Assembly: GCF_016135805.1 (NCBI RefSeq)
Contig: NZ_JADWOX010000002.1
Span: forward strand, 1 to 64,000
Direction of reading: 5' to 3'
From: Caulobacter hibisci
Lineage (GTDB): Bacteria > Pseudomonadota > Alphaproteobacteria > Caulobacterales > Caulobacteraceae
Length of the DNA: 64,000 bases
The notes under the pieces were generated by a model. The model worked only from the letters and a program-made list of their open reading frames with translations, was not told where the DNA came from and did no database searches. Below, piece by piece: positions 43,426-51,719 of this stretch. Both the position numbers and the translations under genes were made by a program. Position 1 is the first letter of the stretch; each line of letters begins with the position of its first letter.

Positions 43426-44756
43426 CCCTGGAAGCCGCCCCCGAAGTCTTTGGCGACACCCGCCTGCGCGACGTCCTGCGCGGCGCGCGCACGGTCGAGC
43501 GGCGCGGCCGCGTGGCCCAGGCCTTCGGCACCACGGTGCGGGCCACGGGCCTGGACGTGCGCATCGGCCAGGAGTGCGAGATCGTCGACCGCGCCGGCGG
43601 CCCCTCGGTCAAGGCCCAGGTGGTCGGCCTCGACGGCGGCGCGGCGATCCTCACCCCGCTGGCGCGGCTGGAGGGGGTGGCGGTCGACGCCGAGGTCGTG
43701 GCCGGTCCGCGCCGCAGCGAGATCGGCGTCGGCGACGGCCTGCTGGGCCGGGTGCTCGACGCCCATGGCGAGCCGCTGGACGGCCTGGGTCCGGTCACCG
43801 GCCTGCTGCGGCCGTTCCCCGTCTATGGCGAGGCCCCCAATCCCCTGGCCCGGCCGCCGATCGCCCGGCCGTTCGCGACCGGGGTGCGCTGCGTCGACGC
43901 CCTGCTGACCACGGGCGAGGGCCAGCGCGTGGGCCTGTTCGCCATGGCCGGCGGCGGCAAGTCGACCCTGCTGGGCATGTTCGCCCGCCACGCCCGCAGC
44001 GACGTCAACGTCATCGCCCTGATCGGCGAGCGGGGCCGGGAGGTGCGCGAGTTCCTCGACGACTGCCTGGGCCCGGAAGGCCTGGCTCGCTCGGTGGTCA
44101 TCGTCTCCACCTCCGACCGTCCGGCCATGGAGCGGGTGCGCGCGGCCCATGTCGCCACCGCCATCGCCGAAGGGTTCCGGGCCGAGGGGCGCCGCGTGAT
44201 GCTGCAGATGGACAGCGTCACCCGCTTCGCCCGCGCCCTGCGCGAGATCGGCCTGTCGGTGGGCGAGCCAGCCGTGCGCCGGGGTTTCCCCCCGTCCGTC
44301 TTTGCCGAGCTGCCGCGCCTGTTCGAGCGGGCCGGGGCCATCGAGGGCGGGGCGATCACCGCCTTCTACACCGTGCTGATCGAGGACGAGGAGGGCGGCG
44401 ACCCGGTGGGCGAAGAAGTCCGCTCGATCCTCGATGGCCACATCTACCTGTCGCGCAGGCTCGGCCAGGCCGGGCACTATCCGGCCATCGACGTCGCCGC
44501 CAGCCTCAGCCGCGTCTTCCCGCGCGTGGCGTCGCGCGAGCAGCAGGCCGCCGCCTCGAAGGTGCGCGGCTGGATGGCCAAGTACGCCGACATCGAGTTC
44601 CTGCTCCAGATCGGCGAGTACAAGCCGGGCGGCGATCCCCTTGCCGACGAGGCCATCGCCCGCCGCGCGGCCATCACCGACCTGCTGCGCCAGGACGCCC
44701 ACGAGGCCGTCGGCCACGAGGCGGCGCTGGCGGCCCTGCTGGAGACCGCCGCATGA
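43422..44756 (+). CDS. sctN: T3SS ATPase SctN
   Basis: This 444-residue F1-beta/FliI-family ATPase has a P-loop GLFAMAGGGKSTLLG (residues 171-185). Catalytic Glu lies in IALIGERGREVREF, the Walker B region is VMLQMDSVTRFARALREIG, and YLSRRLGQAGHYPAIDVAAS completes the fold. It unfolds and detaches chaperones from substrates at the gate. The P-loop reads MAGGGKS where many relatives have GSGVGKS, still a valid A-x4-GKS. It is coupled to both neighbours by ATGA overlaps. Confidence 0.95.
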   Translation: MTLEAAPEVFGDTRLRDVLRGARTVERRGRVAQAFGTTVRATGLDVRIGQECEIVDRAGGPSVKAQVVGLDGGAAILTPLARLEGVAVDAEVVAGPRRSEIGVGDGLLGRVLDAHGEPLDGLGPVTGLLRPFPVYGEAPNPLARPPIARPFATGVRCVDALLTTGEGQRVGLFAMAGGGKSTLLGMFARHARSDVNVIALIGERGREVREFLDDCLGPEGLARSVVIVSTSDRPAMERVRAAHVATAIAEGFRAEGRRVMLQMDSVTRFARALREIGLSVGEPAVRRGFPPSVFAELPRLFERAGAIEGGAITAFYTVLIEDEEGGDPVGEEVRSILDGHIYLSRRLGQAGHYPAIDVAASLSRVFPRVASREQQAAASKVRGWMAKYADIEFLLQIGEYKPGGDPLADEAIARRAAITDLLRQDAHEAVGHEAALAALLETAA

Positions 44757-45241
44757 GCGCCGCCCGCGGCCAGGTCCAGGCTCTGACCCCGGTCGTCCGC
44801 CTGCGCGAGCGGCGGGTCGAGAAGGCCCTGCGCGAGGCGGGCGAGGCGCGGGCCAAGGTCGCCTACGCCGTCGCCGTTCTGGAAGCCCGCGACCAGCGGA
44901 TCGCCGCTCACGACACCGCCAGGGCCAGGCTCGACGACTGGTTCGCCGGCGGGCTGTCGGGCGCGGCCCACCTGATCGAGTTGGCCCTGGCCCGGCGCGA
45001 GGCGATCGTCGCCGCGCGCGATGCGGACCAGGCGCTGCGCGACCAGGACGCCGTGGCCCTGGATCTGGCCCGCGAGGATCTCGCCGTCGCCATCCACGCC
45101 CTGGCCCGCGCCCAGGGCCGCTTCGACGCCATGAGCGGCCGCCTCGACCTGGCCCGCGCCCTGGTCGCCGCCGACCGCGAGGCGCGCGAGCAGCTGGAGA
45201 TAGAGGACGCCGGCGGGCGCCGGTTCAGGAGCCTGCGATGA
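44753..45241 (+). CDS. sctO: T3SS stalk protein SctO
   Basis: This 162-residue, almost wholly helical, charged coiled-coil protein starts VRLRERRVEKALREAGEARA, as expected for the YscO/FliJ family that inserts into the SctN hexamer and connects it to the SctV ring. Position directly after sctN and before sctP supports the call. Confidence 0.8.
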   Translation: MSAARGQVQALTPVVRLRERRVEKALREAGEARAKVAYAVAVLEARDQRIAAHDTARARLDDWFAGGLSGAAHLIELALARREAIVAARDADQALRDQDAVALDLAREDLAVAIHALARAQGRFDAMSGRLDLARALVAADREAREQLEIEDAGGRRFRSLR

Positions 45242-45933
45242 CCGTCATCCGCGACAACGCCGCCGACCGTGTCGATACGCCCAGCGTCCGGTCATCGTCC
45301 TCGGAGCCGGCGACGCCGTGGCGTGGCGCCGACTTCCAGGCCGCCCTGCAGCAGGCCGCCGAGCGTCGGGAGCCCCGGGCGCGCGACAGTCAGCCTCGCG
45401 AGCCTTCTTCTCGCCAGCCCGCCCGCACCGAGCGCCAGGCGGAGGCCGAGCGCGAGGACGACGAGGACGGCGTGGTGGATCTTTCGGCCCTGCTGGGCCC
45501 CGCCCGCGAATTCCAGGACCTGTCGGCGTCGTCGGACGCGACCGGGGTCGACGCCCTGGCCGGCCTGTCGCGGTCAGGCGGGGAAGCGGTCGCCATCCCC
45601 GTCGCCGCTTCGGGCACGGTGGGGGCGGCCGAGATCGAGGCCTTCGCCGCCGCCATGGAAAAGGCCTGGCTGGCTGCCGGCGGCGACCGCAAGAGCCTCG
45701 CGCTGGGCCTGGCCGACAAGGCCTCGCCGCTGACCGGCCTGGGCCTGTCCCGCGCCCCCGACGGCGCCCTTTCCCTGACCCTGGCGGCCCGCCCCGACGC
45801 CGCGCCCGAAGTGACCAAGGCCCTGGAAGCCCTGCGCAAGCGGCTGGAAGTCCGCGGCCTGGCCCTGGCCGACCTGTTCGTCGAGACCGACGACGGCCTC
45901 GACCCGGAAAGCCTGATCCGGAGGGTGCGGTGA
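45238..45933 (+). CDS. sctP: T3SS needle-length regulator SctP
   Basis: This 231-residue protein has a long disordered N-terminus rich in Ser, Pro, Arg and acidic residues (to about 100). The compact C-terminal domain contains LSRAPDGALSLTLAARPD and LRKRLEVRGLALADLFVET, the YscP/FliK-like substrate-switch layout. It is shorter than many molecular rulers. It is the last gene of the block and is followed by an inverted-repeat cassette shared with the convergent gene at 46137. Confidence 0.7.
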   Translation: MTVIRDNAADRVDTPSVRSSSSEPATPWRGADFQAALQQAAERREPRARDSQPREPSSRQPARTERQAEAEREDDEDGVVDLSALLGPAREFQDLSASSDATGVDALAGLSRSGGEAVAIPVAASGTVGAAEIEAFAAAMEKAWLAAGGDRKSLALGLADKASPLTGLGLSRAPDGALSLTLAARPDAAPEVTKALEALRKRLEVRGLALADLFVETDDGLDPESLIRRVR

Positions 45934-45957
45934 CGCAACGCGCCTTCCCCCAACACT

Positions 45958-46093
45958 CCCGTCATTCCCGCCCTTGTGGCGGGAACCCCTCTGTCAGCCG
46001 CAGGTGCGGATGGGGCGGCGTGCTCAGCACGCCGCTTGAACTGCCCTTGCGAGCGGAACGAGGGGTTCCCGCCACAAGGGCGGGAATGACGGG
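45958..46093. repeat. Perfect 33-bp inverted repeat with inner palindrome
   Basis: Bases 45958-45990 and 46061-46093 are perfect inverted copies (CCCGTCATTCCCGCCC at the outer end). Each arm also folds on itself (CCCGCC...GGCGGG). Between them GCGGCGTGCT-C-AGCACGCCGC at 46015-46035 is a perfect 21-base palindrome. It lies between the convergent sctP and 46137-46805 genes, so it can act as a two-way terminator; the form is REPIN-like. Confidence 0.85.
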
Positions 46094-46136
46094 AAGAAAA
46101 GGGAGCGGCTCCAACTACGCGTCGGGCCAACCCACC

Positions 46137-46805
46137 CTACCGAAACGGCAGCCCGAACCGCCCCCGATCGGCCTGCGCCGCGCGGGCCACGGCGCGGGCG
46201 ACCTCGGCGGGCGGATCGCCGGCCGCCCAGCGCTCGGCCAGGATTTCGATCAGCCGGCGGCTCTGGGCGTTGTGCAGGCCTTCGGTCGGGTCGGCGGCGT
46301 CGGCCCGCAGCTTGTCGACATACAGAGCCGCCGCCTTGGGCGAGGCCGAGACCAGATCCAGAAGATAGGTCGCCGCCGTCTCGAAGGCCTGGGCGTCCAG
46401 CGGCGCGTCGGCGATGTCGCGCACCAGCCAGACGCACAGGAACTCCAGCGGACCGACCTTGCGGCTGTTGCTCAGCAGCGGGCCGCCGCCGCCAAAGCCC
46501 GGAAAGGCGGTGGAAAAGCCGCCCGCGCCCCAGGCCGGCACCCGCGCGGCGGGCAGGCGGGCGGTCAGCAGGGCCTGGGCCAGGGTGTCGGCGACCAGCG
46601 CCTTGACCTCCGGCTCGCCGAAATGGGCGACCGCCGCCAGCAGCTTGGCGAAGCCGGGATAGAGCGCGTCGCCCAGGTCGAGGCAGACGCGCTCCAGCAC
46701 GTCGACGCGGCGGTCCAGGCTGTCCTGGCCCCGCAGGCCCTCGACCAGCGCCTGGGCGGCGCCGAACCAGTCGGGCTCGGACTTGAGGATGCGATCGGCG
46801 GTCAC
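46137..46805 (-). CDS. Unidentified T3SS-locus protein (possible chaperone or immunity)
   Basis: This 222-residue, mostly helical cytoplasmic protein has no signal peptide. Noticeable stretches are LSNSRKVGPLEFLCVWLVRD and DPTEGLHNAQSRRLIEILAE. It starts 15 bases after the stop of a 76-residue Ser/Gly-rich protein gene on the same strand, so the two form an operon, which invites a substrate-plus-partner reading. I do not recognise a family. Confidence 0.55.
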   Translation of the reverse strand: MTADRILKSEPDWFGAAQALVEGLRGQDSLDRRVDVLERVCLDLGDALYPGFAKLLAAVAHFGEPEVKALVADTLAQALLTARLPAARVPAWGAGGFSTAFPGFGGGGPLLSNSRKVGPLEFLCVWLVRDIADAPLDAQAFETAATYLLDLVSASPKAAALYVDKLRADAADPTEGLHNAQSRRLIEILAERWAAGDPPAEVARAVARAAQADRGRFGLPFR

Positions 46806-46820
46806 GCCGGCACGCTAGCC

Positions 46821-47051
46821 TCAGGAAAAGCCGTTGTCGCGGATGTCGGTCAGGTGATCGGCCACGGCGCGGGCGGCGCCGTCCAGGTCGCGGGCGGCAC
46901 CGGACAGGCCGATGCGGCCGTCGTGGCGCGAGAAGCCGGAGAAGTCGCCGAAAGCCTGGGCGCGCGAAGGCTCGCCGGCCGGGGAAATCCCCGAAAGACC
47001 GTGGCTCCAGACGCCGGAAACGGACGGGGCGTCGATGCGGCTGGCGGACAT
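46821..47051 (-). CDS. Small Ser/Gly-rich protein, possible T3SS substrate
   Basis: This 76-residue protein has a clear ribosome-binding site (AAGGAG) before its ATG. Its N-terminus (MSASRIDAPSVSGVWSHGLS) is similar in character to that of the nuclease toxin. The C-terminus is a short helix (AARDLDGAARAVADHL). It is divergent from the sensor kinase gene across a copy of the palindromic promoter motif. It may be a secreted small protein or regulator. Confidence 0.5.
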   Translation of the reverse strand: MSASRIDAPSVSGVWSHGLSGISPAGEPSRAQAFGDFSGFSRHDGRIGLSGAARDLDGAARAVADHLTDIRDNGFS

Positions 47052-47102
47052 GGCGAGCTCCTTCGGTCTCTCGATACGCAGATCAACGCGCCGCCGCCAG
47101 TC

Positions 47103-47116
47103 GGGTTTTCCCTAGG
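47103..47116. promoter_or_regulatory. Palindromic motif, copy 3
   Basis: GGGTTTTCCCTAGG lies 16 bases before the kinase start and 52 bases before the divergent 76-residue ORF. It keeps the GGG-TTTT-CCCTAG core seen at 33133 and 51721. Such a short distance to the kinase start would suit autoregulation of the two-component operon. Confidence 0.55.
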
Positions 47117-47131
47117 CTGGGAGAGGCTCGC

Positions 47132-48193
47132 ATGACCGGTCTGGCCGCCCTGCTGGCTCAGTCGCCCGAGGCGCAGGCCCTGGAGGCGCTGGACCTCGCC
47201 GTCGCCGCCTTCGAGGACGCCGCCGCGCCGCGCCTGGCCTGGCGCACGGCCGCCTTCGCCCGGCTGACGCCCGATCTCGCCCCCGGCCGCGCTCCGACCG
47301 GCGGCCTGCTGGCGGCGGTCGAGGCGGCGCGGCGCGGCGAGGGCGGCCTGCACCCGGTCGCGCTCGACGGCCAGGCCTTCGAGGCCCGGGCGACGGCCGG
47401 GGAGGGGCGCGTGCACCTGATCCTCGCCAGCGCCGCCGAGCGCCAGCAGGCCGAGGCCCGCCGCCTGGCCGACCGCGAACGCCTGCTGCTGACCTCGCGC
47501 GTGATGTCGGTCGGCGAGATGGCGACCATGATCGCCCACGAACTGAACCAGCCGATCGGCTCGATCGCCAATATCGCCCGCGGCCTCAAGGCCCGGCTGT
47601 CGCGGGACGCCCTGTCGAAGGAAGAGGGCGTCGAGGCCCTGGACCGCGCCGCCGAGCAGGCGCTCTACGCCTCGGGCGTCATCCAGCGCATGCGCTCCTT
47701 CGTCGAGCAGCGCCAGCCGCAGGTCGAGCCGCTGGACCTGCCCAGACTGGTCCGCGCCACGCTCGACCTGCTCGACTGGGAGATCGCCCGCGACAAGGTC
47801 ACGGCCCGCGCCCGCTTCGACGCCCTGCCGCCGGTGCTGGGCGACGCGGTGATGATCCAGCAGGTGCTGGTCAACCTGGCCCGCAACGGCCTGGACGCCA
47901 TGCGCGGCCAGTCCGGCCCGCGTCGCCTGACGATCGCCGCCCGGCCCATGGACGGCAGCGACCGCATGGTCGCGCTGACCGTCGCCGACAGCGGCCCCGG
48001 CGTCGATGCGGACGCCGCCGGCCGGATGTTCTCGCCGTTCTTCTCGACCAAGCCCGGCGGCATGGGGGTGGGCCTGGGGATCTGTCGCTCGATCGTCGAA
48101 CTGCACCGGGGCCGCCTCTGGCACGCCCCGGGTCCCGAGGGGGGAACCGTATTCCACATCGCGCTGCCCGCGGCGCGCCAGGAGGAGCCATGA
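47132..48193 (+). CDS. Soluble FixL/DctB-type sensor histidine kinase in the T3SS locus
   Basis: This 353-residue kinase has no membrane segment. A short PAS-like input region lies at about 25-105. The HisKA helix has phospho-acceptor His 136 in MIAHELNQPIGSIANIARG. The HATPase has N (LVNLARNGLDAM), G1 (VADSGPGVD), F (FSPFFSTKPGGMG) and G2 (VGLGICRSIV) boxes. Absence of transmembrane helices implies an intracellular or assembly-state signal. Its stop overlaps the response-regulator gene by ATGA. Location between sctP and sctQ implies control of the T3SS. Confidence 0.93.
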   Translation: MTGLAALLAQSPEAQALEALDLAVAAFEDAAAPRLAWRTAAFARLTPDLAPGRAPTGGLLAAVEAARRGEGGLHPVALDGQAFEARATAGEGRVHLILASAAERQQAEARRLADRERLLLTSRVMSVGEMATMIAHELNQPIGSIANIARGLKARLSRDALSKEEGVEALDRAAEQALYASGVIQRMRSFVEQRQPQVEPLDLPRLVRATLDLLDWEIARDKVTARARFDALPPVLGDAVMIQQVLVNLARNGLDAMRGQSGPRRLTIAARPMDGSDRMVALTVADSGPGVDADAAGRMFSPFFSTKPGGMGVGLGICRSIVELHRGRLWHAPGPEGGTVFHIALPAARQEEP

Positions 48194-48831
48194 CCACCCC
48201 CTCGACACCATCCGATACGGCCGCTTTAGGGGCTGTCTGCCTGGTCGACGACCACGGCGAGTTTCGCCAGTCCGCCGCCTGGTGGCTGGAGAGCCTGGGC
48301 TATGCGGTCCAGGCCTTCGACGGCGCCCGGGCCTTCCTCGACGCCGGCGAGCCCCCGGCCGGCGCCTGCCTGCTGCTCGACGTGCGCATGCCCGACATGT
48401 CGGGGCTGGAGCTGCTCGACGCCCTCAAGGCCCGCGGCTGCCAGCGGCCGGTGATCTTCATGACCGGCCACGGCGACGTGCCCCTGGCGGTCGAGGCCAT
48501 GCAGAAGGGCGCGGTCACCTTCCTGGAAAAGCCCTTCCAGGAGGCCGCCCTCGAGGCCGCCCTCGAACGCGCCTTCGCCCAGGTCCGCCCGGCCCTGAGC
48601 CCGGGCCAGGAAGCCTATGTCCGCCGCCTCGCCGGCCTGACCGAGCGCGAGCGCGAGGTCATGGCCCTGGTGGTGGCCGGCAAGGTCAACAAGGTCATCG
48701 CCTACGAGCTGGGCATCAGCCCCAAGACCGTCGAGCTGCACCGCTCGCGGATCATGACCAAGATGGAGGCCGCAAGCCTGACGCGGCTGGTGCGCATGGC
48801 CGTCACCGGCAGCGTGGACGGCGACGCATGA
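48190..48831 (+). CDS. FixJ-type response regulator of the T3SS locus
   Basis: This 213-residue regulator has a receiver domain (VCLVDDHGEFR; Asp 64 in LLLDVRMPDMSG; Lys in FLEKPF). The LuxR-type helix-turn-helix at about 147-187 reads LTEREREVMALVVAGKVNKV and ISPKTVELHRSRIM. It is encoded with the kinase and overlaps sctQ, so T3SS structural genes and regulator share a transcript. It is the best candidate to bind the TAGGG-nnn-TCCCTA palindromes found at four T3SS-locus promoters; that link is inferred. Confidence 0.93.
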   Translation: MTTPSTPSDTAALGAVCLVDDHGEFRQSAAWWLESLGYAVQAFDGARAFLDAGEPPAGACLLLDVRMPDMSGLELLDALKARGCQRPVIFMTGHGDVPLAVEAMQKGAVTFLEKPFQEAALEAALERAFAQVRPALSPGQEAYVRRLAGLTEREREVMALVVAGKVNKVIAYELGISPKTVELHRSRIMTKMEAASLTRLVRMAVTGSVDGDA

Positions 48832-49832
48832 GCGCCGCCCTCGATCCGGCGACCGGGCAGGGGGCCTCGCCCGACCTCGCCGCCGTCGTCGCCCGCAACC
48901 ACGCCCTGGCCGTGCTGGCCGCCCTGCGCGCACCGGGCCTGCTGGTCCGTGTCGCGCTCGACGCCGAGCCGGGTCCGGGTCCCTGGATCCTGTTCGGCGA
49001 GGCGGGCCCCAGCCTGCGCCTGGCGATCCGCGCGCTGTCGGGCGCGCCCTTCGCCCCGGCCGACGACGCTGAGCTGCTGATCGGCCTCGACCGCGTCGAG
49101 CCGGTCGTGGCGGCCATCGAGGCGGCGACCACCGAGAGCCTCGCGCCCCTGGGCGTCGAGCCCGAGGCCCCCGAAGGCCTGCTGGCCCTGTCGATCCTCG
49201 CCCAGACCCAGGACGGCGCGCCCTTCACCCGGCTCGTCCTGGCGGTGGACCCGGAGGTCGCCCGCGCCTGGCCCGAGCCGATCTTCGATCCCTGGGCGCT
49301 CGGCGCGCACCTGGCCGTCCCCGCCGTTGGTCCCCTGATGCTGGACGGCCCCGACCTGCCGGCCCAGACCGCCGCGGCCCTGCGCCCCGGCGACATCGTG
49401 CTGGGCCCGTGGTCGGCGACCCGCCCGGGCCTGGCCGGCCTCACCCTGTTCGACCGCCGCCTGGTCGGCCGCTTCGACCTGTCCCTTCGCCAGTTCACGC
49501 TCAACGCCATCGAGGAGCGCCCCATGGCCCCGCTCGACATCGCCGTCTCGCCCGCGTCCGATGACCTCTCCAAGGACGACATCCCCGCCGACGCCGCCCC
49601 GGTCGCGCCCGCCGACCTGCCGGTGCCGCTGAAGGTGCTGCTGGGCGAGGCCAGCCTGCCGCTGTCGGAGCTGGCCGGACTGCGCCCCGGCTCGACCGTC
49701 GTGCTGACCGGTCCCGGCGCCGACGCGCCCGCCGTGCTGCTGGCCGGCGACCGGCCCATCGCCCGCGGCCGGCTGGTGCCCATCGGCGAGGCCTACGGCG
49801 TGCTGATCGAGTCCGTCGGCGGCGAGGCCTGA
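48828..49832 (+). CDS. sctQ: T3SS sorting-platform protein SctQ
   Basis: This 334-residue protein has a divergent N-terminal part and a C-terminal SpoA/SPOA2 domain (VPLKVLLGEASLPLSELAGL, then LLAGDRPIARGRLVPIGEAY). This matches the YscQ/HrcQ family that forms the cytoplasmic pods. A central MAPLDIAVSPASDD linker includes an in-frame ATG that could allow an internal start, as in several sctQ genes, though I see no strong ribosome-binding site. It is coupled to the regulator gene and followed by sctR after six bases. Confidence 0.88.
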   Translation: MSAALDPATGQGASPDLAAVVARNHALAVLAALRAPGLLVRVALDAEPGPGPWILFGEAGPSLRLAIRALSGAPFAPADDAELLIGLDRVEPVVAAIEAATTESLAPLGVEPEAPEGLLALSILAQTQDGAPFTRLVLAVDPEVARAWPEPIFDPWALGAHLAVPAVGPLMLDGPDLPAQTAAALRPGDIVLGPWSATRPGLAGLTLFDRRLVGRFDLSLRQFTLNAIEERPMAPLDIAVSPASDDLSKDDIPADAAPVAPADLPVPLKVLLGEASLPLSELAGLRPGSTVVLTGPGADAPAVLLAGDRPIARGRLVPIGEAYGVLIESVGGEA

Positions 49833-49838
49833 GCCCCG

Positions 49839-50501
49839 ATGGACCTCTCGCAATTCACGCCCGGCTCGGCCCTCATAACCGTCATCCTGCTGGCGCTGGC
49901 GCCGTTCGTGGCGGTGATGGTCACCTCTTTCACCAAGATCGTCGTCACCCTCAGCCTGCTGCGCAACGCCCTGGGCCTGCAGCAGGTGCCGCCCAACATC
50001 GTGCTCAACGGCCTGGCCCTGATCCTGACCCTCTACGTCATGTATCCGGTCGGCCAGCAGATGGCCGCCGCCAACCAGGGCGTGAAGCCCGTGGCCGCCG
50101 TCAGCAGCGACACCCAGGCCCTGTTCACCTATGCCGACAAGGCCAAGGAGCCGCTGCGCGAGTTCCTGATCAAGCACTCGACCGCCCGCGAGCGCGCCTT
50201 CTTCCTGAAGACCGCCCAGCGCATCAACGGCCCGGAAAAGGCCCGCGTCCTGACCCAGCGCGACTTCATCGTCGTGGTCCCGGCCTTCACGGTGTCGGAG
50301 CTGGCGGCGGCCTTCCAGATCGGCTTCCTGATCTTCCTGCCGTTCCTGATCATCGACCTGGTGATCTCCAACATCCTGCTGGCCATGGGCATGATGATGC
50401 TGTCGCCGACCACGGTGTCGCTGCCGTTCAAGCTGTTGCTGTTCGTGCTGATCGACGGCTGGGTGAAGCTCGCTCACGGCCTCGTGCTGTCCTACACCTG
50501 A
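49839..50501 (+). CDS. sctR: T3SS export apparatus protein SctR
   Basis: This 220-residue FliP/YscR-family protein has four hydrophobic segments and the signatures VTSFTKIVVTLSLLRNALGL, VPPNIVLNGLALILTLYVMY and FLIFLPFLIIDLVISNILLA. Five copies make the core of the export gate. The gene order sctR-S-T is universal. Confidence 0.96.
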   Translation: MDLSQFTPGSALITVILLALAPFVAVMVTSFTKIVVTLSLLRNALGLQQVPPNIVLNGLALILTLYVMYPVGQQMAAANQGVKPVAAVSSDTQALFTYADKAKEPLREFLIKHSTARERAFFLKTAQRINGPEKARVLTQRDFIVVVPAFTVSELAAAFQIGFLIFLPFLIIDLVISNILLAMGMMMLSPTTVSLPFKLLLFVLIDGWVKLAHGLVLSYT

Positions 50502-50514
50502 GGAGGACCGCGCC

Positions 50515-50787
50515 ATGATGAACGCCCAGGCGATCGAGCTGGTGAACCAGGCCCTGTGGCTGGTGCTGATCCTCTCGGCCCCGCCGATCGTCGCCGCCTC
50601 GCTGGTCGGGCTGCTGATCGCCGTCGTCCAGTCGGCCACCCAGCTGCAGGAGCAGACCCTGCAGTACGCGGCCAAGTTCTTCGCCATCGTGCTGACGATC
50701 TTCGTCACCGCCAGCCTGCTGGGCGGCACGCTCTATCGCTTCGGCGACCGGGTGTTCACCGAGTTCCCGGCCATGGTCCGCCGATGA
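50515..50787 (+). CDS. sctS: T3SS export apparatus protein SctS
   Basis: This 90-residue FliQ/YscS-family protein has two membrane helices (LWLVLILSAPPIVAASLVGL and FFAIVLTIFVTASLLGGTL) with the conserved VQSATQLQEQTL between them. GAGGAGG precedes the start. Its stop overlaps the start of sctT. Confidence 0.95.
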   Translation: MMNAQAIELVNQALWLVLILSAPPIVAASLVGLLIAVVQSATQLQEQTLQYAAKFFAIVLTIFVTASLLGGTLYRFGDRVFTEFPAMVRR

Positions 50788-51584
50788 ACACGCCCGACTG
50801 GCTGGGCGCGATCTTCTCCAACACCATGGTGCTCGCCGTCGGCGCGACCCGGGTGGCGGCCGCCTTCATGCTGCTGCCGCTCTTGTCGCCCGAGACGGTG
50901 CCGGCCCTGGTGCGCAACTCGATCTTCCTGGCCTTCGGGATCATCGTCATCACCCTGCAGCCGCAGGTCGCCCAGATGCAGCTGCCGACGGTCCAGTGGA
51001 TCCTGATCTTCGGCAAGGAGGCCCTGGTCGGCCTGGTCATCGGCTTCTTCTTCGGGACCATGCTGTGGGCCCTGGAGGCGGCCGGCCAGATCATCGACGC
51101 CAAGGTCGGGGCGACCATGGCCCAGGTAGTCGATCCGCTCAGCGGCCACCAGACCTCGCTGACCGGCGAATTCCTCGGTCGCCTGGCCAACTTCGTCTTC
51201 ATGTTCTCCGGCGGCCTGCTGCTGATGGTCGGGGTGATCCTCGACAGCTATGCGATCTGGCCGATCGGCAGCCTGACCCCGGTGCTTTCCCTGCGCAGCC
51301 TGTCGCTGTTCGAGGGCGAGTTCTCGCGGCTGATGGTGATGGCGGTGATGCTGGCCACCCCGGCCCTGGTGGTGCTCTACCTGGTCGACGCCGGCCTTGG
51401 CCTAGTCAACCGCTACGCCCCGCAGCTCAACGTCTTCTCGCTCGGCCTGGCCATCAAGTCGTGGATCGCCACGGCGGTGGTCCTGGCCATGCTGACGGGC
51501 CTCGTCCAACTGCTCCTCAACGAGATCGGCGTCCGCCCGGCGACGATCCTGCAAGTGCTGCGGGCGCTGGACGGGAAGCCCTGA
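50784..51584 (+). CDS. sctT: T3SS export apparatus protein SctT
   Basis: This 266-residue FliR/YscT-family protein has about six membrane segments. It shows the conserved GKEALVGLVIGFFFGTMLWA and AAGQIIDAKVGATMAQVVDP region, then a C-terminal NRYAPQLNVFSLGLAIKSW. It caps the SctR-S helical gate. It is the last structural gene of the locus and is followed by an inverted-repeat cassette. Confidence 0.95.
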   Translation: MNTPDWLGAIFSNTMVLAVGATRVAAAFMLLPLLSPETVPALVRNSIFLAFGIIVITLQPQVAQMQLPTVQWILIFGKEALVGLVIGFFFGTMLWALEAAGQIIDAKVGATMAQVVDPLSGHQTSLTGEFLGRLANFVFMFSGGLLLMVGVILDSYAIWPIGSLTPVLSLRSLSLFEGEFSRLMVMAVMLATPALVVLYLVDAGLGLVNRYAPQLNVFSLGLAIKSWIATAVVLAMLTGLVQLLLNEIGVRPATILQVLRALDGKP

Positions 51585-51585
51585 T

Positions 51586-51711
51586 CCCTCTCCCCTTGCG
51601 GGAGAGGGTGGCCTCGCGGAGCGAGGTCGGGTGAGGGGTCTCTCAGAACCGTCCGCGCGACCCCTCATCCGTCGGCCTTCGGCCGCCACCTTCTCCCGCA
51701 AGGGGAGAAGG
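51586..51711. repeat. Intergenic inverted-repeat cassette after sctT
   Basis: CTCTCCCCTTGCGGGAGAG at the left and TTCTCCCGCAAGGGGAGAA at the right are inverted relative to each other, with GGTGAGGGGTC and GACCCCTCATCC between. The same right-arm sequence appears at 63246-63270. Probably a terminator-like member of a dispersed repeat family. Confidence 0.75.
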
Positions 51712-51719
51712 ACCACGGA

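Noticed and set aside
35611..51584. Reading the cluster as a flagellar gene set
   Set aside because: A secretin (37646-39562), an FHA-type SctD, a YscJ-type lipoprotein and the rod gene are present, and no flagellin, hook or basal-body rod genes occur, so it is an injectisome despite the FliO-like gene.
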